A stretch of 64,000 nucleotides of DNA from Terasakiella sp033100395 (GTDB lineage: Bacteria > Pseudomonadota > Alphaproteobacteria > Rhodospirillales > Terasakiellaceae): positions 62,001-126,000 of the forward strand of contig NZ_JAWLVJ010000012.1 in assembly GCF_033100395.1 (NCBI RefSeq). The letters are read 5' to 3'. This document shows, piece after piece, positions 15,785 to 24,813 of this stretch. The notes under the pieces were generated by a model that saw only the letters and a list, made by a program, of their open reading frames with translations, did not search any database and was not told the DNA's origin. The translations under genes and the position numbers were made by a program. Positions within the stretch are counted from its first letter, which is position 1. The number at the start of each line of letters is the position of its first letter.

Positions 15785-17197
15785 TCAAGCATCCTGTTGA
15801 TCAACTGAACTCTTCTTTAAATCATCAATTTGCTCAACATCATTTTCAAACGGTTCAGACTGCGCAGCGTTTAATCCCTCAATTACCAACTCTCTCAAAC
15901 CAACTTGTAATCCTTCGCCAATACCAACAGATGCATACACAACAATAATTGCAAAACCGAAAACAAAAACGGCCCTCACCGGACTTTTCTTCTTGCCGCC
16001 AAATGTAGCAACAAGTTTCGGTGCCAACTTAGCCAGCCCTTTTAAGGAGATAATTGACGGCGGGGAACGCTCATAAATGACAAATTCTTCATGCCAGAGT
16101 TTAGCAATAAATTCATTCACACCTTCTTCTGTCGCATTTGATAGATCAAGCTGAAAGACTTTTTGAAGCTGTTGAAACATACAAGCTTCGATATCATCCA
16201 CTTCCAAAGTTTCACATTTAATCACGTCTTCCAAATCAAGAATTTTGGTAAATAGATCGATATCGAAGAAAGCATCAGCATTTGCATTCTTGCCAAAAAA
16301 CGCAGCAGAAAATGTAAAATCACATTTCTCTAAATATGTTTCACTTACAATAATTCGCGTTCGTTTTGCCTCTATAGTTAACGGTATAGATTCATTGTTG
16401 TAAGGTCTTGATTTCTGTTCAAAAAACGGCTCAATTGGGTTAGTTCCCTCATGATCATGGTATCTATCTTCCAGCTCCATAATCAGGCCGTTTACGTGTA
16501 ATGCTCCTTTTTTCCACTCACTGTTTGGAATCAACACACGTTTACGTTCTAAGTCATTTATAACATTACGGCCATTAGGACTGTCACCACCGACAACTCT
16601 ATCCTCATACCAATTGGTCCATACTTGCCAATTTTCATCACGGGCCAGAAGTAACCTCTTTAAAGTCTTCCAATATTTATCATACTCAGAAGGCATTCCC
16701 TCGTTCCATAAGGGACGTAATAGAAACTCATCAACATTATTATTTTCTTCATAAGCTTTAATATCAAATAAAATTTCTTTCCAAATTCCAGTATCAAGTG
16801 ACGTCGCAAAATCCACAGCTGCAATAGCAGTTGACCTACTCGTTGCGTATGATGCTTTAGCGGAAGCAATATCGGACGCTGCAGTAATAGATACACTATC
16901 TCCGGCAGCTGAGGTTTTTAACGCCGCTGAAGCAGCCATAACCACTACTGAAGCAGGTGGAGGTAGCCTTCTTGCTGCAGAGTTCACAGACCTTACTGCC
17001 GTAAAAGATGCACCTAAGCCATACCAAGAAATTGCCAAAGAACGAAAAACAGGCAAGATTACTGTGTCCACAGGCGTTTCAACTTCTCCGCTCACCCCTT
17101 CCGAAAGAAATGGTAAAATACGCAATGCGTTTCTTGAAGCAAAGCTAGCACAAATGAAGTAATCTTGATCCTCTAACCATTTAACTAGCTCTTCCAT
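15785..17197 (-). CDS. Accessory membrane-associated protein of unknown function
   Basis: 470 residues from the ATG at 17197, chosen because GGGGGGA lies 6 nt upstream; an in-frame TTG at 17230 is less likely. Visible parts: an N-terminal segment (MEELVKWLEDQDYFICASFASRNALRI broken into two helices), an Ala/Ser-rich stretch at about 85-135, a Trp-rich region near 175-205 with DENWQVWTNWYEDR, a middle region of mixed structure, and one membrane helix near the C-terminus (AVFVFGFAIIVVYASVGIG). The Ala-rich plus WxxWxxWYExR layout recalls uncharacterised alphaproteobacterial proteins, from memory only. The gene is clearly more AT-rich than its neighbours and is flanked by palindromic repeats, so horizontal acquisition is plausible. 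Confidence 0.6.
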   Translation of the reverse strand: MEELVKWLEDQDYFICASFASRNALRILPFLSEGVSGEVETPVDTVILPVFRSLAISWYGLGASFTAVRSVNSAARRLPPPASVVVMAASAALKTSAAGDSVSITAASDIASAKASYATSRSTAIAAVDFATSLDTGIWKEILFDIKAYEENNNVDEFLLRPLWNEGMPSEYDKYWKTLKRLLLARDENWQVWTNWYEDRVVGGDSPNGRNVINDLERKRVLIPNSEWKKGALHVNGLIMELEDRYHDHEGTNPIEPFFEQKSRPYNNESIPLTIEAKRTRIIVSETYLEKCDFTFSAAFFGKNANADAFFDIDLFTKILDLEDVIKCETLEVDDIEACMFQQLQKVFQLDLSNATEEGVNEFIAKLWHEEFVIYERSPPSIISLKGLAKLAPKLVATFGGKKKSPVRAVFVFGFAIIVVYASVGIGEGLQVGLRELVIEGLNAAQSEPFENDVEQIDDLKKSSVDQQDA

Positions 17198-17374
17198 TGA
17201 CAGTCCCCCCAACAGCGCCCCCTTTCTCAATTAGATTTATGCAACTACTTTTTCAATCTAAATCAATAAAAACTACCTACTTTCTATCATAAATCACTTA
17301 AGATTGTGCATATTATTGACGTGAAAGTTGAAATAATGTGCGTAAATCACATTAAATCGTGAGATAAAACTAAA

Positions 17375-17827
17375 CTACTCGTGGATCACAACCTCAACCC
17401 CACCTTCGGCGAACATCTCCTTCGACACGCCCATATCTTCTTCCCAGCGACTTAAAAAATCCTCAGACATGGAGACAGCATCGACGACAACCCGGGCAAT
17501 ACCGGCCTGGATGATTTTGCGCGCACAGCCCGAACAGGGAAAATGCGTCACATATAAGGTCGAGCCCATGGCCTGCTGTCCGGTCCGGGCCAGATTGGCA
17601 ATGGCGTTTTCTTCGGCGTGGCTGGTCCATTTGTATTTTTCGGGGCGTTCGTGGCGCGCAGGTACGTCGTCGTCAACGCCGCGGGCAAAGCCGTTATAGG
17701 CGAAGGTCAAGGGGGTGCCGTCTTCCATCAGGACCACCGCGCCGACTTGCGTGCTTTGGTCTTTGGACCATTTGGCGACGGTTCTGGCGACTTCGATACC
17801 GCGCATGTTCCATTTATTTGTAGACAT
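17375..17827 (-). CDS. Deoxycytidylate (dCMP) deaminase
   Basis: 150 residues, converting dCMP to dUMP for thymidylate supply. Zinc-site motifs are complete: HAE at 70-72 (catalytic E72) and PCSGC at 97-101 (C98, C101). The N-terminal WNMRGIEVARTVAKWSKD fits the dCMP/Cyt deaminase family. The ATG at 17827 is preferred over one 39 nt upstream because GGGAG lies 7 nt ahead of it. It is divergent from lptF with 81 bp between starts. Confidence 0.85.
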   Translation of the reverse strand: MSTNKWNMRGIEVARTVAKWSKDQSTQVGAVVLMEDGTPLTFAYNGFARGVDDDVPARHERPEKYKWTSHAEENAIANLARTGQQAMGSTLYVTHFPCSGCARKIIQAGIARVVVDAVSMSEDFLSRWEEDMGVSKEMFAEGGVEVVIHE

Positions 17828-17908
17828 GGATGACTCCCTGCTTGCTTTTTTCACCACACTGATCATATTGCTTTCTTTTGTTCCATCAAGGATTATACTT
17901 CCCCAATC

Positions 17909-19048
17909 ATGAAAAGTTTGGACAGATATCTTTTTCGACAGCTTTTTGTCGGCTTTGTACTGGTGGCCCTGGCGCTTGTTTGCGTGCTCTGGCTGACCCA
18001 GTCGCTGCGCTTTGTGGAAATGATTGTGAACCGGGGCCTTGGCATCGGCATGTTTGTCTATTTCACCGCCCTGCTGCTGCCGAACTTTCTAAGTATCATC
18101 CTGCCCATTGCGCTGTTTGCTGTGGTGACCTTTACCTATAGCAGACTGAATATGGACCGGGAACTTCCGGTCATGCGTGCCTGCGGCATGAGCAACTGGG
18201 CCATTGCCAGCCCCGCCCTAGTGCTGACCACCTGTGTCATGCTGGCATCCTATGCCTTAAACCTTTATCTCGTGCCCAAGTCTTATCAGTTATTCCGCGA
18301 ACTGCAATGGGAACTGCGCCACAGTATGTCCCACCTGTTGCTGCGCGAAGGTGCCTTTAACGAGCTGGGCAGCAAAGTCACCGTTTATGTGCGTGAACGT
18401 ACGCAGGAAGGCCAATTGCTGGGCATTCTGGTCCATGATGAAACCGACCCGGAACGCCCGGTTTCCCTGATGGCACAGCGGGGTGCCTTGGTGGAAGTTG
18501 ACGGGTCCGCGCGTGTGATCATGTTCCAGGGCAACCGTCAGGTCGTTGAACCGACCACAGGCAAATTCTCCATGCTGCATTTTGATCGCTACACCCATGA
18601 CGTACCGATCCAGAAGGGCAATAATTCCGCCCGCGTCCCCGAAGCACGTGAACTGATGGTGCTGGAACTTTTGCATCCAGAAACCACAGAGGGCCTAAGT
18701 ATCCATGACTTCGGCAAACATATTGTGGAAGGTCATCAACGTATGATTACGCCTTTCCTCTGTCTTTCAAATGCCTTGGCTGCCCTGATGTTCCTGACTG
18801 CGGGGCAATTCAGCCGTCGCGGACAGGCCAAACGAATTTTGCTGGCAATCGCGGGTGTGATCCTGTTGCAGGTTGCCTCCCTGGGCATGGCGAACGTTGC
18901 GGCAAAAAACCTCACGCTTCTGCCATTGCTCTATGTCGGCACACTCCTGCCCATCCCGGTCTGCAGCTTCTTTATGAGCTGGCACCCCAAACGCAGTGCC
19001 AAAAAAGAAGCACGCGAGCTTGAATTTGCCGCGCAAGAACAGGCGTAA
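17909..19048 (+). CDS. lptF: LPS export permease LptF
   Basis: 379 residues, inner-membrane subunit of the LptB2FG transporter that extracts lipopolysaccharide and passes it to LptC/LptA. It has the YjgP/YjgQ layout: about three N-terminal membrane helices with the coupling segment (NMDRELPVMRACGMSNW near 85-100), a periplasmic beta-jellyroll, and three C-terminal helices ending before a basic tail. It is first of five same-strand genes; lptG follows after 15 bp. Confidence 0.92.
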   Translation: MKSLDRYLFRQLFVGFVLVALALVCVLWLTQSLRFVEMIVNRGLGIGMFVYFTALLLPNFLSIILPIALFAVVTFTYSRLNMDRELPVMRACGMSNWAIASPALVLTTCVMLASYALNLYLVPKSYQLFRELQWELRHSMSHLLLREGAFNELGSKVTVYVRERTQEGQLLGILVHDETDPERPVSLMAQRGALVEVDGSARVIMFQGNRQVVEPTTGKFSMLHFDRYTHDVPIQKGNNSARVPEARELMVLELLHPETTEGLSIHDFGKHIVEGHQRMITPFLCLSNALAALMFLTAGQFSRRGQAKRILLAIAGVILLQVASLGMANVAAKNLTLLPLLYVGTLLPIPVCSFFMSWHPKRSAKKEARELEFAAQEQA

Positions 19049-19063
19049 GGGAGGACATATCAG

Positions 19064-20167
19064 ATGATTAGATTAGCCCCGACCCTGTCCATTTATATAG
19101 GTCGTCACTTCCTGACCCATTTTGCCATTTTGATGGTGGTTTTTCTCGGCCTGATCTATCTGATTGATGCCATTGAACTGCTGCGCCGTTCTGCCAGTCG
19201 CGAAGGTGTATCCGCCCTGATCGCCCTGCAAATGGCCTTTTTAAAATTGCCGCATCTGGGACAGGAAACCTTCCCCTTTGCCGTTTTGTTTGCGGGCATG
19301 TCCGCCTTCAGCCGCCTGACCAAATCTCACGAACTGGTGGTGACGCGTGCTGCTGGTGTTTCCGCCTGGCGTTTTATGACCCCTGCTCTCCTGGTTGCTT
19401 TTGGATTGGGTCTGTTTCAGATCATGGTGATCAACCCGCTGGGTTCTGCCGCCCTCAGCGCATTTGAACAAATGGAAAGCAAACATTTTGATGGACGTTC
19501 CAGCTTACTCAGCCTATCGGCCAATGGCCTGTGGCTGCGTCAAAGCAATCTGGAAGGTCAATCGGTTTTGCACTCGCGCTATGTGTTGCAACAGGGGGAA
19601 CATGTGGATTTGAATGACGTGTCTATCTTTGTTTATAAAGACGCGGATCATTTTTCTCATCGGATTGAAGCGGATCGCGCCTCCCTCGAAGATGGCTTCT
19701 GGCATCTTTATAATGTGCAGGTCCATATCGTGGATAAACCAACCGAATATAATAACGAGCTTTGGTTTGAAACCGACCTGACGCTGAATAAAATTCAAGA
19801 CAGTTTCGCCCCGCCGGAAACCATGTCTTTCTGGTCCCTGCCCAGCTTTATCGACACGATGGAAAAAGCAGGTTTCAGCGGGAAGCGGCATAAACTGCAC
19901 TGGCACAGCCTGCTTTCTGCCCCCTTCCTGCTGATCGCCATGGTTTTGATTGCCGCTACCTTTACCCTGCGTCATACGCGAAAAGGCGGCACAACCTTTG
20001 TAGTCAGTGGCGGCATGCTCTGCGGCTTCGTTCTTTATTTTTTCACAGATATATCCATGGCATTGGCATTATCAGGCAGTATTCCCGTTCTACTGGCCGC
20101 CTGGGCACCTGCATCTATTTGCCTTCTTTTGGGCAGCACAATGATTTTACATTTGGAAGATGGCTAA
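19064..20167 (+). CDS. lptG: LPS export permease LptG
   Basis: 367 residues, partner of LptF. It has the same plan of six membrane helices and a periplasmic jellyroll, with the coupling helix segment SHELVVTRAAGVSAW (about 88-102). GGGAGG lies ahead of the start. In most alphaproteobacteria lptD follows lptG; here surA follows after 66 bp and no lptD is present in the window. Confidence 0.92.
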   Translation: MIRLAPTLSIYIGRHFLTHFAILMVVFLGLIYLIDAIELLRRSASREGVSALIALQMAFLKLPHLGQETFPFAVLFAGMSAFSRLTKSHELVVTRAAGVSAWRFMTPALLVAFGLGLFQIMVINPLGSAALSAFEQMESKHFDGRSSLLSLSANGLWLRQSNLEGQSVLHSRYVLQQGEHVDLNDVSIFVYKDADHFSHRIEADRASLEDGFWHLYNVQVHIVDKPTEYNNELWFETDLTLNKIQDSFAPPETMSFWSLPSFIDTMEKAGFSGKRHKLHWHSLLSAPFLLIAMVLIAATFTLRHTRKGGTTFVVSGGMLCGFVLYFFTDISMALALSGSIPVLLAAWAPASICLLLGSTMILHLEDG

Positions 20168-20233
20168 GGGCTGTACTTTGTGTAAAATCTGTATACATTG
20201 ATAGACCCTTTGGACATCACAAATTGATCAGAC

Positions 20234-21502
20234 ATGTTTAAGTTTCTTCCTTTGAAAAATCGTCTTGCCTTTTTTCTCGTCGCAACACTTTTCATCCTGC
20301 CCAATTTAGGCCATGCCCAAGGCGTGATGCGTATCGCTGCCGTGGTCAATGATGATGTCATTTCCGCCCTTGATCTGGCCCAGCGTGTACGCCTGACCAT
20401 TGCGACAACACGCCTTCCCAACACACCGGAAGTGCGTAAACGTCTGACCTCCACCATCCTGCGCACCATGATTGATGAACGGCTGAAAACACAAGCAGCC
20501 GAAGAAGCTGGGGTCGAAATCACAGAACAACAGCTTCAAAACGGTCTGAACCGATATGCTCAATCCCAAAAGGTAAAGCCGGAAATGCTGGAAAAAGCCC
20601 TTGGACAAATTGGCGTTGATCTGGAGGTTCTTGAAGACCAGGCCCGTGCAGAACTGGCCTGGGGCTTCCACATCCGCAGAAACAGCCGTGATCGTCTGAA
20701 AGTGGCAGACAGCGAAGTGACCGCCGCCCTGCAGGCCATTGAAGCCAACAAGGGCAAGCCAGAATATCTATATTCAGAAATCTTCCTGCCTGTTGATGTC
20801 CCCTCTGAAGAAGCCGGTGCCCGTCAGATGGCAGAACGTCTGGTCGGTCACATCCAGAACGGATCCCCTTTCGCAGCACTTGCACGTGACTTTTCCAAAA
20901 GCCCGTCTGCGGTAAAAGACGGTAATCTCGGCTGGGTCCAGTCCGGCAATATGAACCCCGACATTGAAGCCATACTTGGCCAGTTACCGCTTGGTGGCTA
21001 TTCAAACCCGATCCGCACAGCAGCTGGTTTCTACCTGCTGCATCTGCAGGATAAACGTATTTCAGGTCAGCAGGACCGTGATGAACTGCTGGACCTCGGT
21101 CAGATCATTCTACAAGCCACCCCAGCTGATCAGGAAGGCAAGCGGGAGCTCGCCCGCACACTGGCGTTCCAGGTAAAGGCCTGCGGGGAAATGGAAGGCA
21201 TCGCAAAAGGTCTTCCGGGCGCAAATCATAGTATGGTCAAAGACCTGAAACTTTCTACCCTTTCCGGCGAGTTGCGTCAGGCCTTGACGAATGTGGGTCA
21301 AGGGCAAACAACAGTCCATGAACGCAAGCAAGGCTCCATCATCGTGATTATGGTATGTAAACGTGAAAAGCTACCCGCCCCGCCGGAAGTTAAAGTACGC
21401 AAAGACCTGAAAGAAAAAATCCGCCAGGAAAAGATCGCACGTGAAGACCGCCGCCTGCTGCAGCAAATCCGCCGCGCCGCTTTCGTGGATATCCGTTTAT
21501 GA
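20234..21502 (+). CDS. surA: Periplasmic chaperone and prolyl isomerase SurA
   Basis: 422 residues. The signal peptide is about 1-29 (cleaved GHA-QG). An N-terminal SurA chaperone domain (AAVVNDDVISALDLAQRV, TMIDERLKTQAAEEAGV) is followed by one clear PpiC/parvulin domain at about 175-270 (LARDFSKSPSAVKDGNLGW, GGYSNPIRTAAGFYLL) and a degenerate second one. It escorts outer-membrane beta-barrels to BamA. Its stop overlaps the pdxA start by 4 bp (ATGA), so translation is probably coupled. Confidence 0.9.
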   Translation: MFKFLPLKNRLAFFLVATLFILPNLGHAQGVMRIAAVVNDDVISALDLAQRVRLTIATTRLPNTPEVRKRLTSTILRTMIDERLKTQAAEEAGVEITEQQLQNGLNRYAQSQKVKPEMLEKALGQIGVDLEVLEDQARAELAWGFHIRRNSRDRLKVADSEVTAALQAIEANKGKPEYLYSEIFLPVDVPSEEAGARQMAERLVGHIQNGSPFAALARDFSKSPSAVKDGNLGWVQSGNMNPDIEAILGQLPLGGYSNPIRTAAGFYLLHLQDKRISGQQDRDELLDLGQIILQATPADQEGKRELARTLAFQVKACGEMEGIAKGLPGANHSMVKDLKLSTLSGELRQALTNVGQGQTTVHERKQGSIIVIMVCKREKLPAPPEVKVRKDLKEKIRQEKIAREDRRLLQQIRRAAFVDIRL

Positions 21503-22497
21503 TCAGCCCCCTTGCGCTGACTATGGGGGAACCGGCGGGCATTGGTGGAGAAATCACTATGAAAGCCTGGCGCGATCATCGTGACACCCTGCCTACCTTT
21601 TTTGTCATTGATTGCCCGCATCGATTAAGCAACCTTGCCAATCGTTTAAAATGGACCATTCCGATCTGCACCATTGATGACCCATCCGAAGCTACGGACG
21701 TTTTTAAAAACGCGTTGCCCGTGCTGGAACAACCCGTCACCAATGGGGACCCCGGGGTCATCAGTAAACATACAGGCAAATCGGTCATTGCCTCAATTGA
21801 ACGCGCTGTTGCCTTGGCCCAAGCAGGTGACGCAGCCGCAGTCGTCACCAATCCGATCCACAAACATGCCCTGCATCAATGTGGATTTGACTTTCCCGGC
21901 CATACTGAATTTCTGGCTGACCTGGCAGGGATCGACACTCACCCGATCATGATGCTGGCCTGTGATGACCTGCGCGTGGTACCCATCACCGTGCATGTGT
22001 CCTTGCAGGATGCCATTCATCAATTAAGCGAAGACCTGATCGTTGAAAAATGTCTGATCACCGCAGAAGCCTTGAAACGTCGCGCCGGGATCGAAAACCC
22101 GAAACTGGCACTGGCCGGACTAAACCCCCATGCAGGTGAAGATGGCGATATGGGATCGGAAGAGATCGATATCATCACCCCTGCGATTAAACGCCTGAAA
22201 GACTACGGCATTGACGTGATGGGTCCTATGCCACCGGATACCATGTTCCATAAGGCCGCGCGGGACCGGTATGATGTCGCCATGTGCATGTATCATGATC
22301 AGGGGCTGATCCCGATCAAAACACTGGCCTTTGACGAAGGCGTCAATGTGACCCTTGGCCTGCCGTTCATCCGCACCTCTCCAGACCACGGCACGGCCCT
22401 AAACATTGCAGGCGCAGGGACAGCAAGTGAAACAAGCCTTGTTTCCGCCATCAAAATGGCAGGCAAAATGGCAGAAAGACAACAGGCACATTCATGA
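21499..22497 (+). CDS. pdxA: 4-hydroxythreonine-4-phosphate dehydrogenase
   Basis: 332 residues, pyridoxal-phosphate synthesis (DXP-dependent route). Family signatures are visible: LTMGEPAGIGGEI at the N-terminus, FPGHTEFLADL, AGLNPHAGEDG, MYHDQGLIPIKTLAF and RTSPDHGTAL, which include the metal-binding His residues. It overlaps surA and rsmA by 4 bp each, typical of the conserved surA-pdxA-rsmA block. Confidence 0.93.
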   Translation: MISPLALTMGEPAGIGGEITMKAWRDHRDTLPTFFVIDCPHRLSNLANRLKWTIPICTIDDPSEATDVFKNALPVLEQPVTNGDPGVISKHTGKSVIASIERAVALAQAGDAAAVVTNPIHKHALHQCGFDFPGHTEFLADLAGIDTHPIMMLACDDLRVVPITVHVSLQDAIHQLSEDLIVEKCLITAEALKRRAGIENPKLALAGLNPHAGEDGDMGSEEIDIITPAIKRLKDYGIDVMGPMPPDTMFHKAARDRYDVAMCMYHDQGLIPIKTLAFDEGVNVTLGLPFIRTSPDHGTALNIAGAGTASETSLVSAIKMAGKMAERQQAHS

Positions 22498-23321
22498 CCA
22501 CAGACAACCTTCCCCCTTTGCGCGATGTGATTGCCAAATATGACCTGGCCGCTAAAAAATCATTGGGCCAGCACTTTCTGCTGGATTTAAACCTGACAGG
22601 TCGTGTGGCCCGTGCCGCAGGGGATCTTTCCAACTGTACCGTCATTGAAATTGGTCCTGGCCCCGGTGGATTGACCCGTGCCTTACTGGCTGAAGGGGCC
22701 AAGAAAGTCATCGCCATTGAACGTGACGAACGCCCGATCGCAGCCCTAAAAGAAATTGCTGCTGCTTATCCTGGTCGTCTGGAAATCATCGAAGGCGATG
22801 CCTTGGAAATTGATCCGGCTAGCCTGTGTGATGGCCCGCGCAAGATCGTTGCGAACCTGCCTTATAATATTTCCACACAGCTGGTTTTAAATTGGCTGGA
22901 AAATATCACGGCTTATGAACGTCTGACCTTGATGTTTCAAAAAGAAGTCGCTGACCGACTAGCAGCTCAACCACGCAGCAAAGCCTATGGCCGTCTTTCC
23001 GTTCTGACCCAATGGCTGTGTAGTGTACGATCAAACTTTGATATCAAACCAAGTGCCTTTACCCCGCCGCCCAAGGTCATGTCCACGGTCGCAAGCCTGG
23101 TCCCCCGAGAAAAACCCTTGGTGGACGTCGCCCAGAAACAGCTGGAACATGTCACACAAGCCGCTTTCGGGCAACGACGTAAAATGCTGCGCGCAAGCCT
23201 GAAAACACTGGGGGTAAATGGGGAAGAACTGGCAATTAAGGCCGGGATTGAACCGACCAAACGCGCAGAAGAATTGTCCGTTGAAGACTTCTGCGCCTTG
23301 GTCAAAGCACTGGATGCCTAA
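22494..23321 (+). CDS. rsmA: 16S rRNA (A1518/A1519) dimethyltransferase
   Basis: 275 residues, dimethylates two adjacent adenines near the 3' end of 16S rRNA using SAM. SAM motif I is VIEIGPGPGGLTRALL (about 51-66), motif IV NLPYNIST, and the N-terminal KKSLGQHFLLD is characteristic. It is the last gene of the lptF operon, and its stop overlaps the convergent Crp/Fnr gene by 4 bp, leaving no room for a terminator. Confidence 0.93.
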   Translation: MTTDNLPPLRDVIAKYDLAAKKSLGQHFLLDLNLTGRVARAAGDLSNCTVIEIGPGPGGLTRALLAEGAKKVIAIERDERPIAALKEIAAAYPGRLEIIEGDALEIDPASLCDGPRKIVANLPYNISTQLVLNWLENITAYERLTLMFQKEVADRLAAQPRSKAYGRLSVLTQWLCSVRSNFDIKPSAFTPPPKVMSTVASLVPREKPLVDVAQKQLEHVTQAAFGQRRKMLRASLKTLGVNGEELAIKAGIEPTKRAEELSVEDFCALVKALDA

Positions 23322-24001
23322 GCGCCACAGAAATCGCGCAGCTTATCCAGATCAGCCACGATCACTTCATGCTTTTTACAATCCACCCCGATATCGCGCA
23401 AACGCCCTAGGGCGCGTGACAGGCTTTCCGGTTTCATACCAACGCGTGCGGCAATCAGATGCTTATCGTACGGCAGTTCAACACCAACACCTTCCTGATC
23501 CCCGGCCAGAGACAGGAACAACGCCGCGAGACGTTGGGCGGGTGATTGCGTTTTAAGCTGGATCAAATCCCCCAGCAGGTCCCGATAACGGCCCGCCATC
23601 TTTGCCAAAATGGTCTGGGAAATCCGGCTATTGTCTTCCAGCGTTTTCAAAAACGGCCCGCCATCAATACGCACCAGACGCGATTTCAGCAAGGTTTCGC
23701 AGTTCACCGGAAAACGGGCGGAGGCAAACATCGCAGCTTCGGCAAAGCTCATTTGATTGGAGAAAATCTCAACAATACTTTCTTCACCTTCATCATTGGC
23801 CGTGAACAGCTTTACCCGACCTTCCAGCAGGATATAGAAACGATCCGCCTTGTCGCCTTGAGAAAACAAAAGACTGCCTTTGTCTTCATCCACAACAACC
23901 GCCTGTTTTAACAAAACGCCCAGATCATCCATATCCAATCCTCTGAACAAGGGAATATTGGAAACCTGATCAATATCAGCTTTGCTTAAAGACTTACTCA
24001 T
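23318..24001 (-). CDS. Crp/Fnr family transcription regulator (copy A)
   Basis: 227 residues. The cyclic-nucleotide-binding-type beta roll occupies about 18-125 and a dimer helix about 130-155. A C-terminal winged helix follows, with recognition region ARVGMKPESLSRALGRLRDIGV (about 185-206). There is no FNR-like N-terminal cysteine cluster, so it is not a classical oxygen sensor; the signal is unknown. The ATG at 24001 overlaps the end of copy B by 8 bp, and a longer frame would run into that gene. Copy A ends LRDFCGA and copy B ends with the same LRDFCG, so they are paralogues. Confidence 0.8.
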   Translation of the reverse strand: MSKSLSKADIDQVSNIPLFRGLDMDDLGVLLKQAVVVDEDKGSLLFSQGDKADRFYILLEGRVKLFTANDEGEESIVEIFSNQMSFAEAAMFASARFPVNCETLLKSRLVRIDGGPFLKTLEDNSRISQTILAKMAGRYRDLLGDLIQLKTQSPAQRLAALFLSLAGDQEGVGVELPYDKHLIAARVGMKPESLSRALGRLRDIGVDCKKHEVIVADLDKLRDFCGA

Positions 24002-24668
24002 AATCTTCTTCTCCGCAGAAATCGCGCAACAGGTCCAGGTCTTTGATCCGGATAATATTGCGATCTGTTTCCAGACCAACAGGCCTAAGCTTTGAAAGCG
24101 CACGTGACAGGCTTTCCGGCTTCATTGCAAGACGGGCGGCCAGCAGGCGTTTATCATATGGCAGTTCCAGTTCCACACTTCCTTCTTCCACATTGGTCAT
24201 CCCCATCAGGAATGTGCCCAAACGTTTGGAAGTATTTTTGAGCTTCAGATCATTGATCTCTTTCACTGCACCGCGCATTTCACCGGAGATATTGGCAAAA
24301 ACAGCCATCTGAAAGCCGAAATACTGACTCAGTAATTCCTGAAAATCATCCTTTGCCAGTTTGAAAAGCAAGCTGTCTTCGATGGCCTGGGCAGAAACGC
24401 AATAAGTGCTACCTTCGCAAACTTCCACCAGTCCAATCTTGCCCTTTCGTGATAAAATATCGACGACGATCTCATGATCCTGCAAGGTAACGAAAGTTTT
24501 GCAGCGCCCGGAAATCATCCAAAAGACTGAATTGGCGGGCTCATCTTCATGGCAGAAAACAGTGCCGCCTTCCAGATTTACAAGGGTGCCTTTTTCGAAG
24601 ACAGGCTGCAAAACCTCAGGTTTAAGACGGTTTAAAACAGGTAGTCCGGCTAGCTGCTGTGAACTCAT
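23994..24668 (-). CDS. Crp/Fnr family transcription regulator (copy B)
   Basis: 224 residues with the same architecture as copy A. The winged helix reads ARLAMKPESLSRALSKLRPVGL. The sensor domain has several cysteines (VFCHEDE, GRCKTF, EVCEGSTYC), unlike copy A, which might bind haem or react to redox or NO; this is inference. It is divergent, across 145 bp, from the YbiB-like/cobA/cbiX operon and could regulate it. Confidence 0.8.
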   Translation of the reverse strand: MSSQQLAGLPVLNRLKPEVLQPVFEKGTLVNLEGGTVFCHEDEPANSVFWMISGRCKTFVTLQDHEIVVDILSRKGKIGLVEVCEGSTYCVSAQAIEDSLLFKLAKDDFQELLSQYFGFQMAVFANISGEMRGAVKEINDLKLKNTSKRLGTFLMGMTNVEEGSVELELPYDKRLLAARLAMKPESLSRALSKLRPVGLETDRNIIRIKDLDLLRDFCGEEDYE

Positions 24669-24813
24669 ATTTATCTCTTAGCAAAAGTGGGCTTGGACTT
24701 TAGTATTAGAAATGATTTTATATCTTTTGCAAGGTTATTAAGAAAATTTCTCGACCTCCTTTTATTGCACCTGCTAAAAGTACATAATGAATAGACAAAG
24801 AAAGAAGTAATTT

